From Rhizophagus irregularis (Eukaryota; Glomeromycota; Glomeromycetes; Glomerales; Glomeraceae): 64,000 nucleotides of DNA. The stretch spans positions 3,658,001 to 3,722,000 of the forward strand of contig NC_089434.1 of assembly GCF_026210795.1 (NCBI RefSeq), read 5' to 3'. Shown piece after piece: positions 11,501 through 22,379 of the stretch. Numbering within the stretch: position 1 is the first letter of the stretch; each line of letters begins with the position of its first letter. The notes under the pieces were generated by a model that saw nothing but the letters and a program-made list of their open reading frames with translations, was not told the origin of the DNA and searched no databases. The position numbers were made by a program, and so were the translations under genes.

Positions 11501-12593
11501 ATTATCAGTGGCAATAAGTTAGAAAAACTTCCTTTAGTTATCTCACGTAAGAAAGTATTCAGAAATCGTGATCATCCCAAATTTAATCGCGATATGGTAT
11601 GGGGATTTAAAGTAGAAAAAGTTGGCCTTGGGTCATATTATGGGTTCAAGGTTGATAAAAACGAGCGTATTTTACTAGCAGATTTGACAGTGAGTCATAA
11701 TGTGAGTCTTTTTATTTTTTTTTAAAAAAAGCATGTGCTTTTTTTTGATTTATTATTAATTAATTATGTATATCCTCTCTTATTAGTCCACAAATTTATC
11801 AAAGACTTGTTTTTGGTTATTACAAAACGGATTAAAGGTCCTTATTGCAGCATGTGATACTTTTAGATCAGGTGCCGTAGAACAATTAAGAGTACATGTT
11901 AGGAATTTGAATGCTTTAGGTCAAAATTCAAATGTTGAATTATATGAACGTGGATATGGAAAAGATGCTGCTGGGATAGCAAAGGATGCTATTAATTACG
12001 GTATGTATAAAATTGACTACGGTGGAGACTTGTTGTTGACATATTTTTACATTTTTAGCCAAAATAAACAAATTTGAGGTTGTATTGATCGATACGGCGG
12101 GACGTATGCAGGACAACGAACCATTAATGCGAGCGTTAGCTAAGGTATGATACTGATCGTATTATATATATATTTTACGCGATCTTTTTGAACTAATTTT
12201 AATTTACACTATTAGTTGGTTTCGGTGAATAATCCCGACAAGATTATATTCGTCGGTGAAGCATTAGTTGGCAATGAAGCCGTTGATCAACTCACGAAAT
12301 TTAATCAAGCTTTGAAAGATTTTTCAGGGTTACAAAATCCAAGACATATAGATGGAATGATTTTGACGAAATTTGATACAGTTGATGATAAGGTTTGGCG
12401 GAAATGATATTAAAGACTAACATATGGTAATCAAACACTAACTAAAATTTTTTATTTGGAACAGGTTGGGGCAGCCTTATCAATGACTTATACAACCGGA
12501 CAACCGATTTTATTTGTTGGAACCGGTCAAACGTATACAGACTTAAAGAACATGAGAGTTGGACATATCATTCACTCTCTTCTTAAAGAATGA
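8579..12593 (+). CDS. SRPRA: signal recognition particle receptor subunit alpha, with an intein
   Basis: This GTPase of the ER membrane binds SRP54 and releases SRP-ribosome complexes at the translocon. Inferred exons: 8579-8776, 8906-9082, 9159-9240, 9330-9480, 9557-10017, 10091-10234, 10301-11211, 11294-11701, 11787-12000, 12059-12144, 12216-12392, 12465-12593. All joins keep frame and use GT...AG. The product is 1045 residues; without the intein it is 609, close to yeast and animal homologues. Visible parts: N-terminal SRX domain ([20 protein letters not shown]), acidic linker, helical N domain from about 9840, and the G domain with GVNGVGK/STNLSK (P-loop), [27 protein letters not shown] and a GTGQTYTDL closing motif. 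The intein lies between the P-loop Lys and Ser. The start is the only ATG that opens the SRX domain. Identification is firm. Confidence 0.95.
10312..11701 (+). other. intein (VMA1-like, decayed LAGLIDADG endonuclease) in the P-loop
   Basis: The 436-residue intervening protein is encoded by 10312-11211 plus 11294-11701 (82-bp intron between). Block A begins with Cys1 ([13 protein letters not shown]). Block B is CNDQHILVL with His67. The last block is [16 protein letters not shown], followed by LTVSHN; the next host residue is Ser (+1). These are the residues needed for splicing, and length and block spacing resemble the yeast VMA1 intein. The two endonuclease helices read [10 protein letters not shown] and [10 protein letters not shown]: the active-site Asp is Gly in the first and Ser in the second, so DNA cleavage is probably lost. 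The usual block F His is Glu. Protein splicing would restore GVNGVGKSTNLSK. A host intron starts directly after the final Asn codon (11702-11786). Confidence 0.93.
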
Positions 12594-13385
12594 AATTTGA
12601 GGCTCACAAATCAGTCTGATTTAATGATGAACGTGGTTGAACACTTTGAACATTTAATATTTAATCAAAAATCACATTATTACTAATAAGAAATTTTTTT
12701 TTAATTTAATTTTTATTTATTTAAAAATTTGGGGAACTGAGAAAATCAATAATTATTTTATTTTATTTTATATATGTTTTGATTGATTTATCATTATTAA
12801 TTTAACATCATTTCTGATCAAAATCAATGGTTTAATGATAGAGAATACATGTCAGAGAGAATACGCGTGATAGAGAGAACATTTGTGATAGAAGAATATG
12901 TATAGTAATGAGAATACGAATGTAGAGAATGTAGTACGTGTATTGAGAATACTTGCTGAATAAAAAAACATAAAAAAAAAATAACAACAGATATAATAAA
13001 TAAAAATAAAAAATCAAAATCAATCAGATCAAATCTAATAATCATTTCTCATTATTCAAGTTATTAGTAATTGGTCTTGAAACGTGTTTTTTTTTTAATT
13101 TAGTTTAGTTGTCTTCCCGCCGTCATAAAGATAGCACTTTGAATCTCCAATAATCCATTATTAAATGGAGTTCCTTCAGCTAATTCAGAATTTCATATAC
13201 TAGAAACTTAAATTAAGCATTGCTATTTGAATATTTATATACAACCTGAATTTGTAACAATAATGAATAAAATATATGTTTATTATATATGTTTATTAAA
13301 TAACAATTTATTTACAAATATAATTTAGTAGATTCTATATTAAAAAATAATAATAAAACATGAAATAAATAAAAAATAAACTAAC
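12594..13385. other. 3' flank of the SRP receptor gene, no other gene
   Basis: AT-rich sequence. A loosely repeated GAGAATACNNGT motif (about 12840-12950: AGAGAATACATGT, AGAGAATACGCGT, GAGAATACTTG) forms a short degenerate tandem array. Open frames on the minus strand here are translations of that array and of poly-A tracts. Confidence 0.5.
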
Positions 13386-14140
13386 TAGTTCGTAATAGAA
13401 TTTCTGGTAATGGTAATTTGACCCTGTATGAACCCTCCTGTATGAAACACAATATATGCGGATCAAGAAGGTAATATGCTAGTTATTGTGTAAAATAAAT
13501 AAAATAAACAGACCACCTTCATAAAAGGCGGTGGCACAAAAGTCAACTTTATCATCATCATCTTCCTCATCGCGAGACGCGCTAATTGGTAATACCTCTG
13601 CCAAGCTTCTATACCTCCAGAAAGGGATATAGAGTATAAAATGATCTGCTTATAGTAAGATATTGTAGAAATGATAATACTTCTCCATCGCCATTATACA
13701 GTACAAAGCCGTATCGTAATTTCTGATATCGATTTAAAAGACAGAACTGTAATTTCTGGTAACGGTCCTGTCCTGCGCAGTTGACACAACGTACATCTTT
13801 TTAAATTTCCGCGCCGAACTGTAGGATTAGGCCAGACCCGTAATTTCTGGAAGCGGATTAGGCCCAGCGTATATCTTTTTAAATTTCCGCGCATATGTTT
13901 GAAAGTAGATAGGCATAACATTTCATAATGACTCTTTCCGATAACCGTAATTTCTGACAACGGATTAGGTCCGAACTTGTCATTTTTTTTTGGTTTTTTT
14001 TTCATTTCACCTTTATAAATGGTAACGGTCTTGTTTCACTTTAAATTTCTGCGCGTGTGATTGAAAGTAAATAGGCGTGATATTTCATAATGGTTATATC
14101 TGCATATGGCTTCGTATGTTGCGCACAAACTTTTTTGAAT
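13386..14140. repeat. cluster of degenerate direct repeats
   Basis: The motif GTAATTTCTGGTAACGG and variants occur at about 13391, 13716, 13749, 13830 and 13945. A longer companion unit (TTTTTAAATTTCCGCGC, then GAAAGTAGATAGGC...ATTTCATAATG) occurs at 13797 (partial), 13877-13928 and 14040-14092. Copies share one orientation and are spaced roughly 60-160 bases apart. The minus-strand frame at 13694-14005 is a translation of the array. It may be an old tandem array or the remains of a repeat-rich transposon end. Confidence 0.5.
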
Positions 14141-14635
14141 AATGTGCGCTTTGTACGTATAAAGATAATCTGAATTTCCAACACTGGCGCCAAGTATTAG
14201 ATGTTTCTTTTAAAATATATATTCACGTAATAATTATTGATTTGGCGAAGGTGCGGTTGTTAAGGGTTTGAGATAATAAGGTTCTTGAAGTATTGTAATG
14301 TGAAGTTCAGAGGTTCGTGAGTTTTTTTATGAGGTTCGTGAATTTTTGTAAGGTGAAGCTCGGAGGTTTGTGAGGGTGAAAGAAACAATAAAAAATTTTT
14401 TTTGGGTTAAAAAGAAAGCAATGAAAACGAAAAAAAATAAACTCTTATAATTGATGGCACGACACGTCAACACGTCTACGTGCTATCTTATTGCACTTAT
14501 TGCACTTCTAAAAATAGTAAAATAATTAAAAAAACGCGTCCACCTGATCAACAATATTGCCTAGTATTTTCTGCACCCCCTTTTTTTTAGATGATCTGAC
14601 TTTTATTTTGATATACAGTATTATAATTTAGGTTA

Positions 14636-14719
14636 ATCACCGGGGGTTATCATCACCGTTGGCCGGAATTATCAATTTTGTCATAATTTTAGTCACCGGT
14701 GATCATTACCCCCGGTGAT
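14636..14719. repeat. inverted repeat with CACCGGGGGT arms
   Basis: The left arm TCACCGGGGGTTATCATCAC at 14637-14656 is nearly the reverse complement of TGATCATTACCCCCGGTGA at 14700-14718. About 40 bases lie between, including GGCCGGAATTA, a motif shared with the dispersed repeat at 32868. It looks like a minimal foldback element. I could not identify a target duplication. Confidence 0.5.
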
Positions 14720-15714
14720 AGTTAGGAAAATTCAATAATTAACACTATTTTAATAGTGATATTTCGTGATTGGTTGTTATGCTAATCGGCTATCCCAGAA
14801 AGGAAGGAAAAATTTGCTATATGAATTGATATTGAGTTGATAATTGATATCTGATATTGAGTTGATATTATATGATATCAATATTATGGACAATATAAAA
14901 AAAAAAAAATTTTGATCATGATCTGTGATCCGAGTTGATCAAAAATCTGAAAGCTAACCATATATTAACATCAAGGAATTATAAATTGGCTGGTCAAAAA
15001 TCTGTAAGCTAATCATATATTAATATTAAGAAATATTTATTATTCATATACATTGTTCAGGAGGCTGATTTTTTGTGATTAATTATAATATGAATTGAAG
15101 GAAGTTAAATATATATATCCGAATTTTATTAAAAAAAAATACTATATATATATCCAAATTATATATATAAATGATAATTTTCCAAATTTTATTTAATATA
15201 TATATATGTATCCAAAAAATATATCCGAATTTTATTGAAAAAAATATATACCGAATTTTATTAAAAATTTATTTATTAAAAAAAAACATTATATGAATTT
15301 ATTTATTAAAAAAAAAACATTACATGAATTGATTTATTTAAAAAAAATTATATATATTACATATTAATATTATAGGATATTTCAAATCAAATTTAGATGT
15401 TCCTATGTCCACATATTTTTTTTAATAAGTTTTTAATCTTGTGAAATAAATTTTATTGAATAATTTTATTTTGGATAGAAATGAAAAAATTTTTTTTAAA
15501 AAAATTAAATGTTGTTTTTTATAAATTTCAAAAAAAAATCTTCTTTTAAGACCAATTATAAGATTATTAAATCGAAACGTAAAAAACAATAAATTAAATT
15601 ATTTTAGATGAAAAAAAAATAAAATAAATTATTTATTTATTTCAAATGAAAATTAAATTATATCTTACCAATACTTTGTTTCTGCAAATAAGTGTTAAAA
15701 TTTATGGTATATAT
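14720..15714. other. no supported gene
   Basis: AT-rich DNA with short repeats built from TATCCGAATTTTATT and TTTATTAAAAAAAAACAT between about 15110 and 15350. No reading frame, RNA or element is recognised. Confidence 0.5.
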
Positions 15715-15740
15715 CATACTCTTTAGGGCCCTAGGGTATG
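15715..15740. repeat. palindrome around AGGGCCCT
   Basis: This imperfect 26-base palindrome has CATAC at one end, GTATG at the other and AGGGCCCT in the centre. It is isolated in AT-rich DNA. It may be the fused ends of a small element. Confidence 0.4.
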
Positions 15741-15787
15741 ACTCTAGTTTATATATGAAAAAATGATTTATTTTATTGTTATTGTTA

Positions 15788-16586
15788 TCACCGATTTGGT
15801 CTGGAGTGATAACTAACATCAGAGAAGACTGATCAGTTGTGGCAAAAGGTCAAATAATAAGATTATAGGTGTTTCAATAATTTGTAATAAAATATAAGAG
15901 TATCACTAATAATTCCTAATAGAAAATTAGCAATAAAGGTGTAATTCTGGTAGATAATGTAAGAGTCTCTTAAGAATAAAAATCTATCAAACAAATAATG
16001 ACAAAACACGCAGGTAAAACAAGTAAAACACGCAAAAAGTTTACTGTAAAAAAAAAGAAACTAACAATCAAATCAAACAATACTTCGGATAACACAATCT
16101 AAACTCTCTGTTAGATCTACTCAGATGTTAACCACTTTTATTCAAAAGAAAATATTGCCCTATATATGTTTACATTTTCATACATGACAGTTTGAACTTA
16201 TCAATTTTATCCTATTATACTAATATGATTAATCAATCAATTGTCCTTTTCTCATTGCAATTATCTGCAAAAACCTTTCTATTGCCATTTTGTATAAGTT
16301 TCCATATGTCTATATGATTCATCAACTATGTAAATCTCAAGAAACTTCTCTAGCTAACTAATAAAGCAATTTTACTAATGTTATAATAACTAAACTGATA
16401 CTTATAATTGATATTTATGAGTCAAAAGCAATAATAATACTAAAAGTGGTTAATTAATGTAAATAACCAATAAAACTAAAATATGTTATAGAAATGTAAT
16501 AAACTCAGCCATAATCATGGGATTTCTGCGCGCTACATCATGTGACTTGTTCGATCAACAACTATTTCCATGGGTAACCCTAACAA
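15788..16586. mobile_element. possible solo LTR
   Basis: The segment starts TGTTATCACC and ends GGTAACCCTAACA, giving TG...CA ends and a short inverted similarity (TGTTA/TAACA). It has an LTR-like length of about 800 bp and no coding potential. Composition is more even than in its flanks. I could not find a convincing target duplication or a second copy in this window, so this is a suggestion only. Confidence 0.25.
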
Positions 16587-17690
16587 TAATTTTAAATAAT
16601 TCTTTCTGCATTATACTATTAAATAAAATAAGCAATATATATATTTTTTCTTTTACTAAAAAATAGTAAAAATATTAATACAATTAATTCTGTTACAAAA
16701 TATAAATAACTTTTCCAGATTTACTGAACAACTTTTTCTAAATGCTCAAAACTGATTTACTTTGACCAAAGTATTCAAATTGTATTGTGAATTAAAAAAA
16801 GTGTATTGTGATTATTCTTTTGTAAAAAAATTCATAACTTTGCAAGTATCTACTAAAACTTTGTATGCAAGTAGTTTCAAATTTACTAAACAACTTTACC
16901 TAGATTTTGACTAAAGTGCTAAAATTTCTCTAGTTTTTACACAAAATTTAGAAAAAAATAAAATAAAAACAATACTATTAAAATATAAAATAAAATATAT
17001 GTATCTTGTTTACTAAAGTTTATTTATTATTTTAAATAATATAGTTTATGTTAGTTATAAAATTTTAATAAGAATAAACATCTAATAATATATATTGATT
17101 GTGTAATATAAATCACTGAGATTACATACTTAAGCTTTTTTGATGGTAATGCTAGGAAAGATTGGCTTTAGATAACCTTGTCTTAGTTCATTATAAGATT
17201 TTTTTACAAACAGATTTGTTATAACCAGTAGCAACTGTACTATTACTTTTTTGTAATTAATTTGATTATCTATAAAAATGTAAAATAGGTTATATTTCAG
17301 GAATAAGAATTTAAATCAAATATAAAATAATTATTTACTTGCTATTATTTGATTATTATAGCTTAAAAATCAGATGGCTATAAGTACATAAAAAAAACTA
17401 TATATTTAAAAATGTTGCAGTCAAGTGGTGTTATATTTAATAAGAACTCATAACTGACTTTTTGCCAAAATTGACCCAATTTGCTCTTTTTTTATTTTTC
17501 GTTTTTTGCAATTATCTCAGCATATAGTGATCCGATACAAATTAAAAACAAGTTTATCAAAATCGGATCACTGATGCTGGGAAAATCGCAAAAAACTGAT
17601 TTTTCAATTTTCTAAAAAGGGATGAGTTGTTTTAAAGATGTCTGGTCACTCACTCCTTAAGTTCAAACCACTAGGGGCGCTAACAACTAT
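16587..17690. other. no supported gene
   Basis: AT-rich sequence. Two related stretches about 120 bases apart (around 16720-16760 and 16876-16910, each with ATTTACT...AACAACTTT) suggest a small old duplication. At 17520-17580 ATCCGATACAAATT and its partner AATCGGATCACTGATGCTGG form a loose inverted repeat. Confidence 0.4.
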
Positions 17691-17889
17691 CCCTGTAAAA
17701 AATCTGATCCGTGTTTTATCTTTCCATGTTTTTTCCGTGAATGTATCATTTTCATGGAATTAATAGCCTTAAATCATGGAAATTTTCATCTCGCTAACAC
17801 GGATATCCGTGAATGTATCATTTTCACGGAATTTTTACGGAAGACACGGAGAAATAATGGAAATATTCGGATAAAAATTTTTTATAGGG
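17691..17889. mobile_element. short MITE with CCCTRTAAAAAAT ends
   Basis: The left end CCCTGTAAAAAATCTGATCC and the right end read on the other strand (CCCTATAAAAAATTTTTATC) are terminal inverted repeats of about 21 bases around a 199-bp unit. A TAT triplet flanks both ends, fitting a TA-type insertion. CCGTGAATGTATCATTTTCA occurs twice inside (17735 and 17809) in direct orientation. There is no coding capacity. Confidence 0.55.
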
Positions 17890-18548
17890 TATGGTGGTGG
17901 TGTATGAGAGTCGCAGGCTGTAGTGGCCTTTGAGTGAGCTTATATACCTAATATACGACCATAGAAGTGAGTGCTAGATGGTTGTAAGCCTGAATAGTTG
18001 GCATGCTTCAATTGCTTCATGACTAAAAATGAAAAATTATCAATAAATATTCCATAAGATTCGAGTGCATAATTGCATATAGGACAGATATAGGTGTATA
18101 CCATTCGGTATATAGTGTAACCATAACAGTTAACAATATATTGGCCAGTACTAATCCCATAAAGTTGGCCAAATTTATTTTATTTATTTTTGACTTAAAT
18201 TTACTATTAAATCTTAAAATTATATAACATATATAAATGGTATATACCGGCGGTATATACTCCTAAATATTATTTATCATCCTTACTAATTACATATAGT
18301 TAAATAATTTTCTTTTATAATATACTGTATATATATATTTAATAAAAATTATAAATAATTATAATAATTTGATAAGAAACATGGTTTTCTTTTAAAATTG
18401 TTATTTTATTTATTCCATAAATATTAGTTATATTTTAAATAAAAACCATTTTTTATTAAATTCTTTATCTTATATGTAAATTATGTAAATTTTGTAAAAA
18501 TAAAAAAAAATTAATTTTATAATTTTAAAAATAATAATTAAATATTTA
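17890..18548. other. no supported gene
   Basis: This is AT-rich sequence downstream of the Medusa-type gene (which is on the minus strand). I see no frame or repeat of note. Its 3' end signals would lie at about 18450-18548, where A/T runs make any motif unspecific. Confidence 0.4.
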
Positions 18549-19861
18549 TTATTTATTTCTTCTTTTTTTACCTGAATATTTTTTAATTATTTTATCTATG
18601 GCATGTAATAGATGCCTCCATTCATAAATCTTGATGTCTTTTTCCGCATTTCTTGGTTTTGCAAATGAATAAGACATCAAATCTTTATATATATCATCAC
18701 TATCATTCTTATTTTTACCAACTGTTATTGGTTTATATTCTTCAAGATTACGACGAATTCGATTCTTTTCATCTGAAGTAAGTCTAATTCCTGTTAGACT
18801 TTCAAGTAAATTTAGATAATCCGTTGAAGTGAAATACCATTTATCACATTGTGTTTTCTTATCATACCAATAAAGGCAGGAAACAAAAATACCATTTTTA
18901 GGCCGTTCAATTGGATCAACAGCTTTAAAAGAAGCCATAATTCGTTTTTTTGCTCTAGTTTTAAAAAATTGAACCACTCTTCGTCGAACATTCAACTCTT
19001 CTTGAGACCACAACTGTGTCATATCATTATGATTTCCATCAAAGGAAATTTGGACACCATTAAGCAAATCGGTCAAACTTTCCAAGGTAAAGATTCGAAT
19101 CTTGTGTTTACGATCTGTAGGATGGCTTGATGGTACTATGGGTTGTTCTGTGGATACATTAATAAAAGAAAAAAATAATAATTTAATAATGTACTATAAG
19201 ATAAATTATAAAACTTTTTTATACATACCAGGTTTGCAATCCAATGTTGCATCTGAAATTGCGTCTGAAATTGATGCATCTGAGATTGATGCATTTGAAA
19301 TTGATGAAATTGATGCATCTGAAATTGATGCATCTGAAATTGTTGACAAATCTGAAGTTATTGGATAATAACAATAATTATCGTAAGGAATCTTAGATGA
19401 ATTGTTATTATCGCTTAATGCATTCGAAATTGATGAAATTGATACATCTGAAATTGTTGACAAATCTGAAGTTATCGGATAATAGCAATAATTATCATAA
19501 GGAATCTCAGATGAATTATTATTATCGCTTAATGCATTCGAAATTGATGAAATTGATACATCTGAAATTGTTGACAAATCAGAAGTTGTTGGATAATAGC
19601 AATAATTATCATAAGGAATCTCGGATGAATTGTTATTATCGCTTAGTGCATTTGAAATTGATGAAATTGATACATCTGAAATTGTTGACAAATCTGTAGT
19701 TATTGGATAATAGCAATAATTATCGTAAGGAATCTCAGATGAAGTTAATGAATAATCTAAATAAAAAATTTTTTAAAAAATATAAATTAATTTTTTCAAT
19801 TTGAGAAGAACATAAATTTATATTACATAAAAAAATATATATATATACCAATTATATTCAT
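18549..19861 (-). CDS. Medusa/DUF7082-type regulatory protein with internal tandem repeats
   Basis: Inferred exons on the minus strand: 19861-19849 (start codon, Met-Asn-Ile-Ile), 19756-19229 and 19147-18549, all in frame with GT...AG introns, giving 379 residues. The C-terminal part, from about residue 205, carries the pattern I associate with fungal Medusa (DUF7082) proteins: WSQEELNVRRRVVQFFKT, then ASFKAVDP, then YFTSTDYLNLLESLTGIRLT, then EKNRIRRNLEEYKPITVGK, then PRNAEKDIKIYEW. In ascomycetes Medusa acts in developmental gene control; a role here is inference. The N-terminal half is a Ser/Asn/Asp-rich segment made of 38-residue repeats (SEIPYDNYCYYP...DLSTISDVSISSISNALSD). The upstream exons were placed by frame and splice fit. 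Confidence 0.8.
19240..19740 (-). repeat. in-frame 114-bp tandem repeat inside the Medusa-type gene
   Basis: The unit of 114 bp (38 codons) is present in about four copies, with the third to fourth copy near the 3' side degenerating into short ATTGATGCATCTGA repeats at 19255-19340. The period is a multiple of three, so copy number can change without breaking the frame. Units differ at only a few positions, suggesting recent expansion. Confidence 0.8.
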
Positions 19862-21819
19862 TGTTAAAGGAAAGAGAGAGACTTTATTACTTTTGTCAAC
19901 GGATAGGAACAAGGATAGGAAGGGATATCACGGATAGAAAGAGGTTTATTACAGATAGGAAGTAGGTTTTAATACTTTCACCATCACGAATAAAAAAGAA
20001 AAAATAAATAAAGGATAATGAACCTTTTTATATACATTATATAATCAAGCATTTTATCTATATCGATATATTATTATATGTTATATATTGTAATAATTAC
20101 AATATTGAAAAAAATGTTTGTGTGACTATAATTTCATCATGCAATATTTTACTCGAAATTACAAACCTAGGTTCATTAGATCAATTTAATACGTAAGCAT
20201 AAGCATATGAGAAAAATAAATAAAACGCTTACAACATCAAAATTTAATTAATAATATAATTAAATTAAAAACATAAAAAAAAAATAATATATTCATCCAA
20301 TAATTTTGAAACTTTGAAGAGATTCCGTAAATGGAATAATAACGACACAGACCATATAATTATCAAATAAAAAAAGTCAATTTTTTTTTTTTAAAAAAAA
20401 GAAGTTAGCCCTTTTTTCGATCTACGATCTGGTAAATCAAAAAATCCAAATTATTGTTTTACAAATTTAGCTTCTAACCGTATTACAAATGTAATCATTG
20501 CTGCACTTTGAATTTTTAATAGCAAGTTCATCTATAACAGAAAAAAAACTCCAGAAATTTTCAATAAACATTTGAATCGTGATTTATATAGATCAAGGGA
20601 GAATTATCTATTTTTTTTATTACTTGAAATGTTTTACAATCGAGAAAACGATAATAAAAAAAAAGATGAAAATATATGAAACTAACAAGCCACTTTTTTT
20701 TCCCATCTTTTACTAAGTAATAAAACCTGTTTGATGAAAAATGAGATGGAAACTATCCTAAAAGATATAAAGCTAAACTTAATTTATTAAAAATTTAAAT
20801 TATTATATACAATATGATATACATATTTATATATACATGACATATAAATATGAATATAACAAAATTTTCTGCGGTCATCTGGAATAATGAGTAGATGTTA
20901 TATTAACAATAGTTATGTAGACAATATGAATTACGAATATGAATTACGAGTAAAAATGACTAATAACAACAAATTCGCAATACATATAATAATTTGCATC
21001 AATCTTACTAAATATGATTAGATCTCATGGTGTGAGAGTTTTATTAAACTTCTAAATTGCGTATATTTAGTTAAAATGTTTAAGAATTTTATTTATTTTC
21101 TTTATTAAACAAATGTTTCTCACGTGATTAATATTTATAGCCAATTAAATTAAGTTAGATCACGTTTCTTAATTGTTTGTTCCTTTACGCGTTGAAATTT
21201 GAAAATTATTGTTTTTCATAAAAAAAATTTTTTAATGGTACGCTTCTCTGTTTACCTACAAATTATAAAAAAAATTTTCAACTCCCTTCGAATGCTGTAC
21301 TTTATCGTCTATATATTATGAAGTTGGATGATAGGGAATTTGTAACCATGTAGCGATTGTAGCGTGTACCAAGTTCACCATCACGGCGGACTATAGGGGG
21401 TCTCCTTATATAAATATACTAGTCCATTAACCTAAGTGATGGTAGTCGGCCATAGGTACAGCGATGCTACTTTGGTTGAGATATACCATTGCCATGGTTG
21501 GGTGTATTAGAGATGTCTGGGATCCTTATTTAGACTAGTTATATAAATAAATCTGTAGCACTATTTTCATTTGTTCAATAATCGAGCATCCTTAGTGTAC
21601 AGTAGGAATATATAATTAACATACAAGTTATGTGACAAATAGTGACAACAAATAAATTTTCAAATTTCAAGTGATCATTTTTATTTTATTTATTTTATGT
21701 AAAGTCGGAAGGACTATTCTAAGAGAGCATTAATTACAAGAATTGCGCCCAACTTTTAGTCCATCATCTATCCCGAGGGGCAATTTCAAGTGATCAAGTC
21801 CCAAGGATAAAGGGATGAT
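19862..21819. other. no supported gene
   Basis: The first 200 bases hold a loose repeat of GGATAGGAA (19898-19965) upstream of the Medusa-type start codon and may include its promoter. The rest is AT-rich. The stretch 21310-21800 is less AT-rich; its segment around 21695-21725 (TTTTATGTAAAGTCGGAAGG) resembles 39225-39245 (TTTTATGTGAAGCTGGAAAG), so it is probably part of a dispersed repeat. Confidence 0.4.
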
Positions 21820-22128
21820 ATGGATATTATCAAATCACATGATCGAACACGTTCCCCAAGTTATGGTGCGATTATCAGTGATTTTTTTGAAAAATTTGTC
21901 AAACGAAATTATAATTCTAGCCAGCACTATAACTTTAGTCTAAATTATCCAGAAGTTATACTGTATAACAAATTCATTATATACCGAATTAAACCTCCTG
22001 GAACAAAGGATTCATTATATCCGCCGGTGGTAACCGTATTTTCATATTACTTTTATGTTTTATATATACAGTATATTTGCAAGAGAAATGCCGGAGTTCT
22101 TGACGAAAATGTTATTCTGAAATATTAA
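21820..22128 (+). CDS. hypothetical protein, 102 residues, doubtful
   Basis: This is an open frame of 102 codons with fairly balanced composition in its first two thirds (SHDRTRSPSYGAIISDFFEK, PEVILYNKFIIYRIKPPGTK). The last third is hydrophobic and AT-biased and may be intron read-through: a donor-like GGTAACCG lies at 22028. I do not recognise the family. It could be an exon of a larger gene or a fragment. Confidence 0.25.
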   Translation: MDIIKSHDRTRSPSYGAIISDFFEKFVKRNYNSSQHYNFSLNYPEVILYNKFIIYRIKPPGTKDSLYPPVVTVFSYYFYVLYIQYICKRNAGVLDENVILKY

Positions 22129-22379
22129 ATATCATCATTCTTTTTTTTTGTTTCATTTTTTTTTAACATATCAACTATTATTATTATCAATAATAAATAT
22201 TCTTTTATCCAAATTTACGTTGAATAAATTTTTTTTACTTAAATTATAAAATTTTAAATTTTTATATTTTACATCCTCTCACTCCAAAATTAAATGATCC
22301 TTTCTCTTTTTTTATAAATTTTAGAGTATTCGATTGACTATTAGTGAAAAATGTGAGCAATTTTTATGTTCGAATTATT
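22129..22379. other. no supported feature
   Basis: AT-rich spacer with no recognisable signal. Confidence 0.4.

Noticed and set aside
10235-11786. Insert as an ordinary retained intron or alternative exon in the SRP receptor
   Set aside because: It is open over 436 codons with intein splice motifs at both exact ends, and skipping it shifts the frame and removes P-loop residues.
12824-13045. Overlapping minus-strand frames after the SRP receptor gene
   Set aside because: They translate a degenerate GAGAATAC array and poly-A runs and have no protein-like features.
19397-19699. Plus-strand repeat protein of 100 residues
   Set aside because: It is the antisense translation of the in-frame tandem repeat of the Medusa-type gene, whose exons splice and carry a conserved domain on the minus strand.
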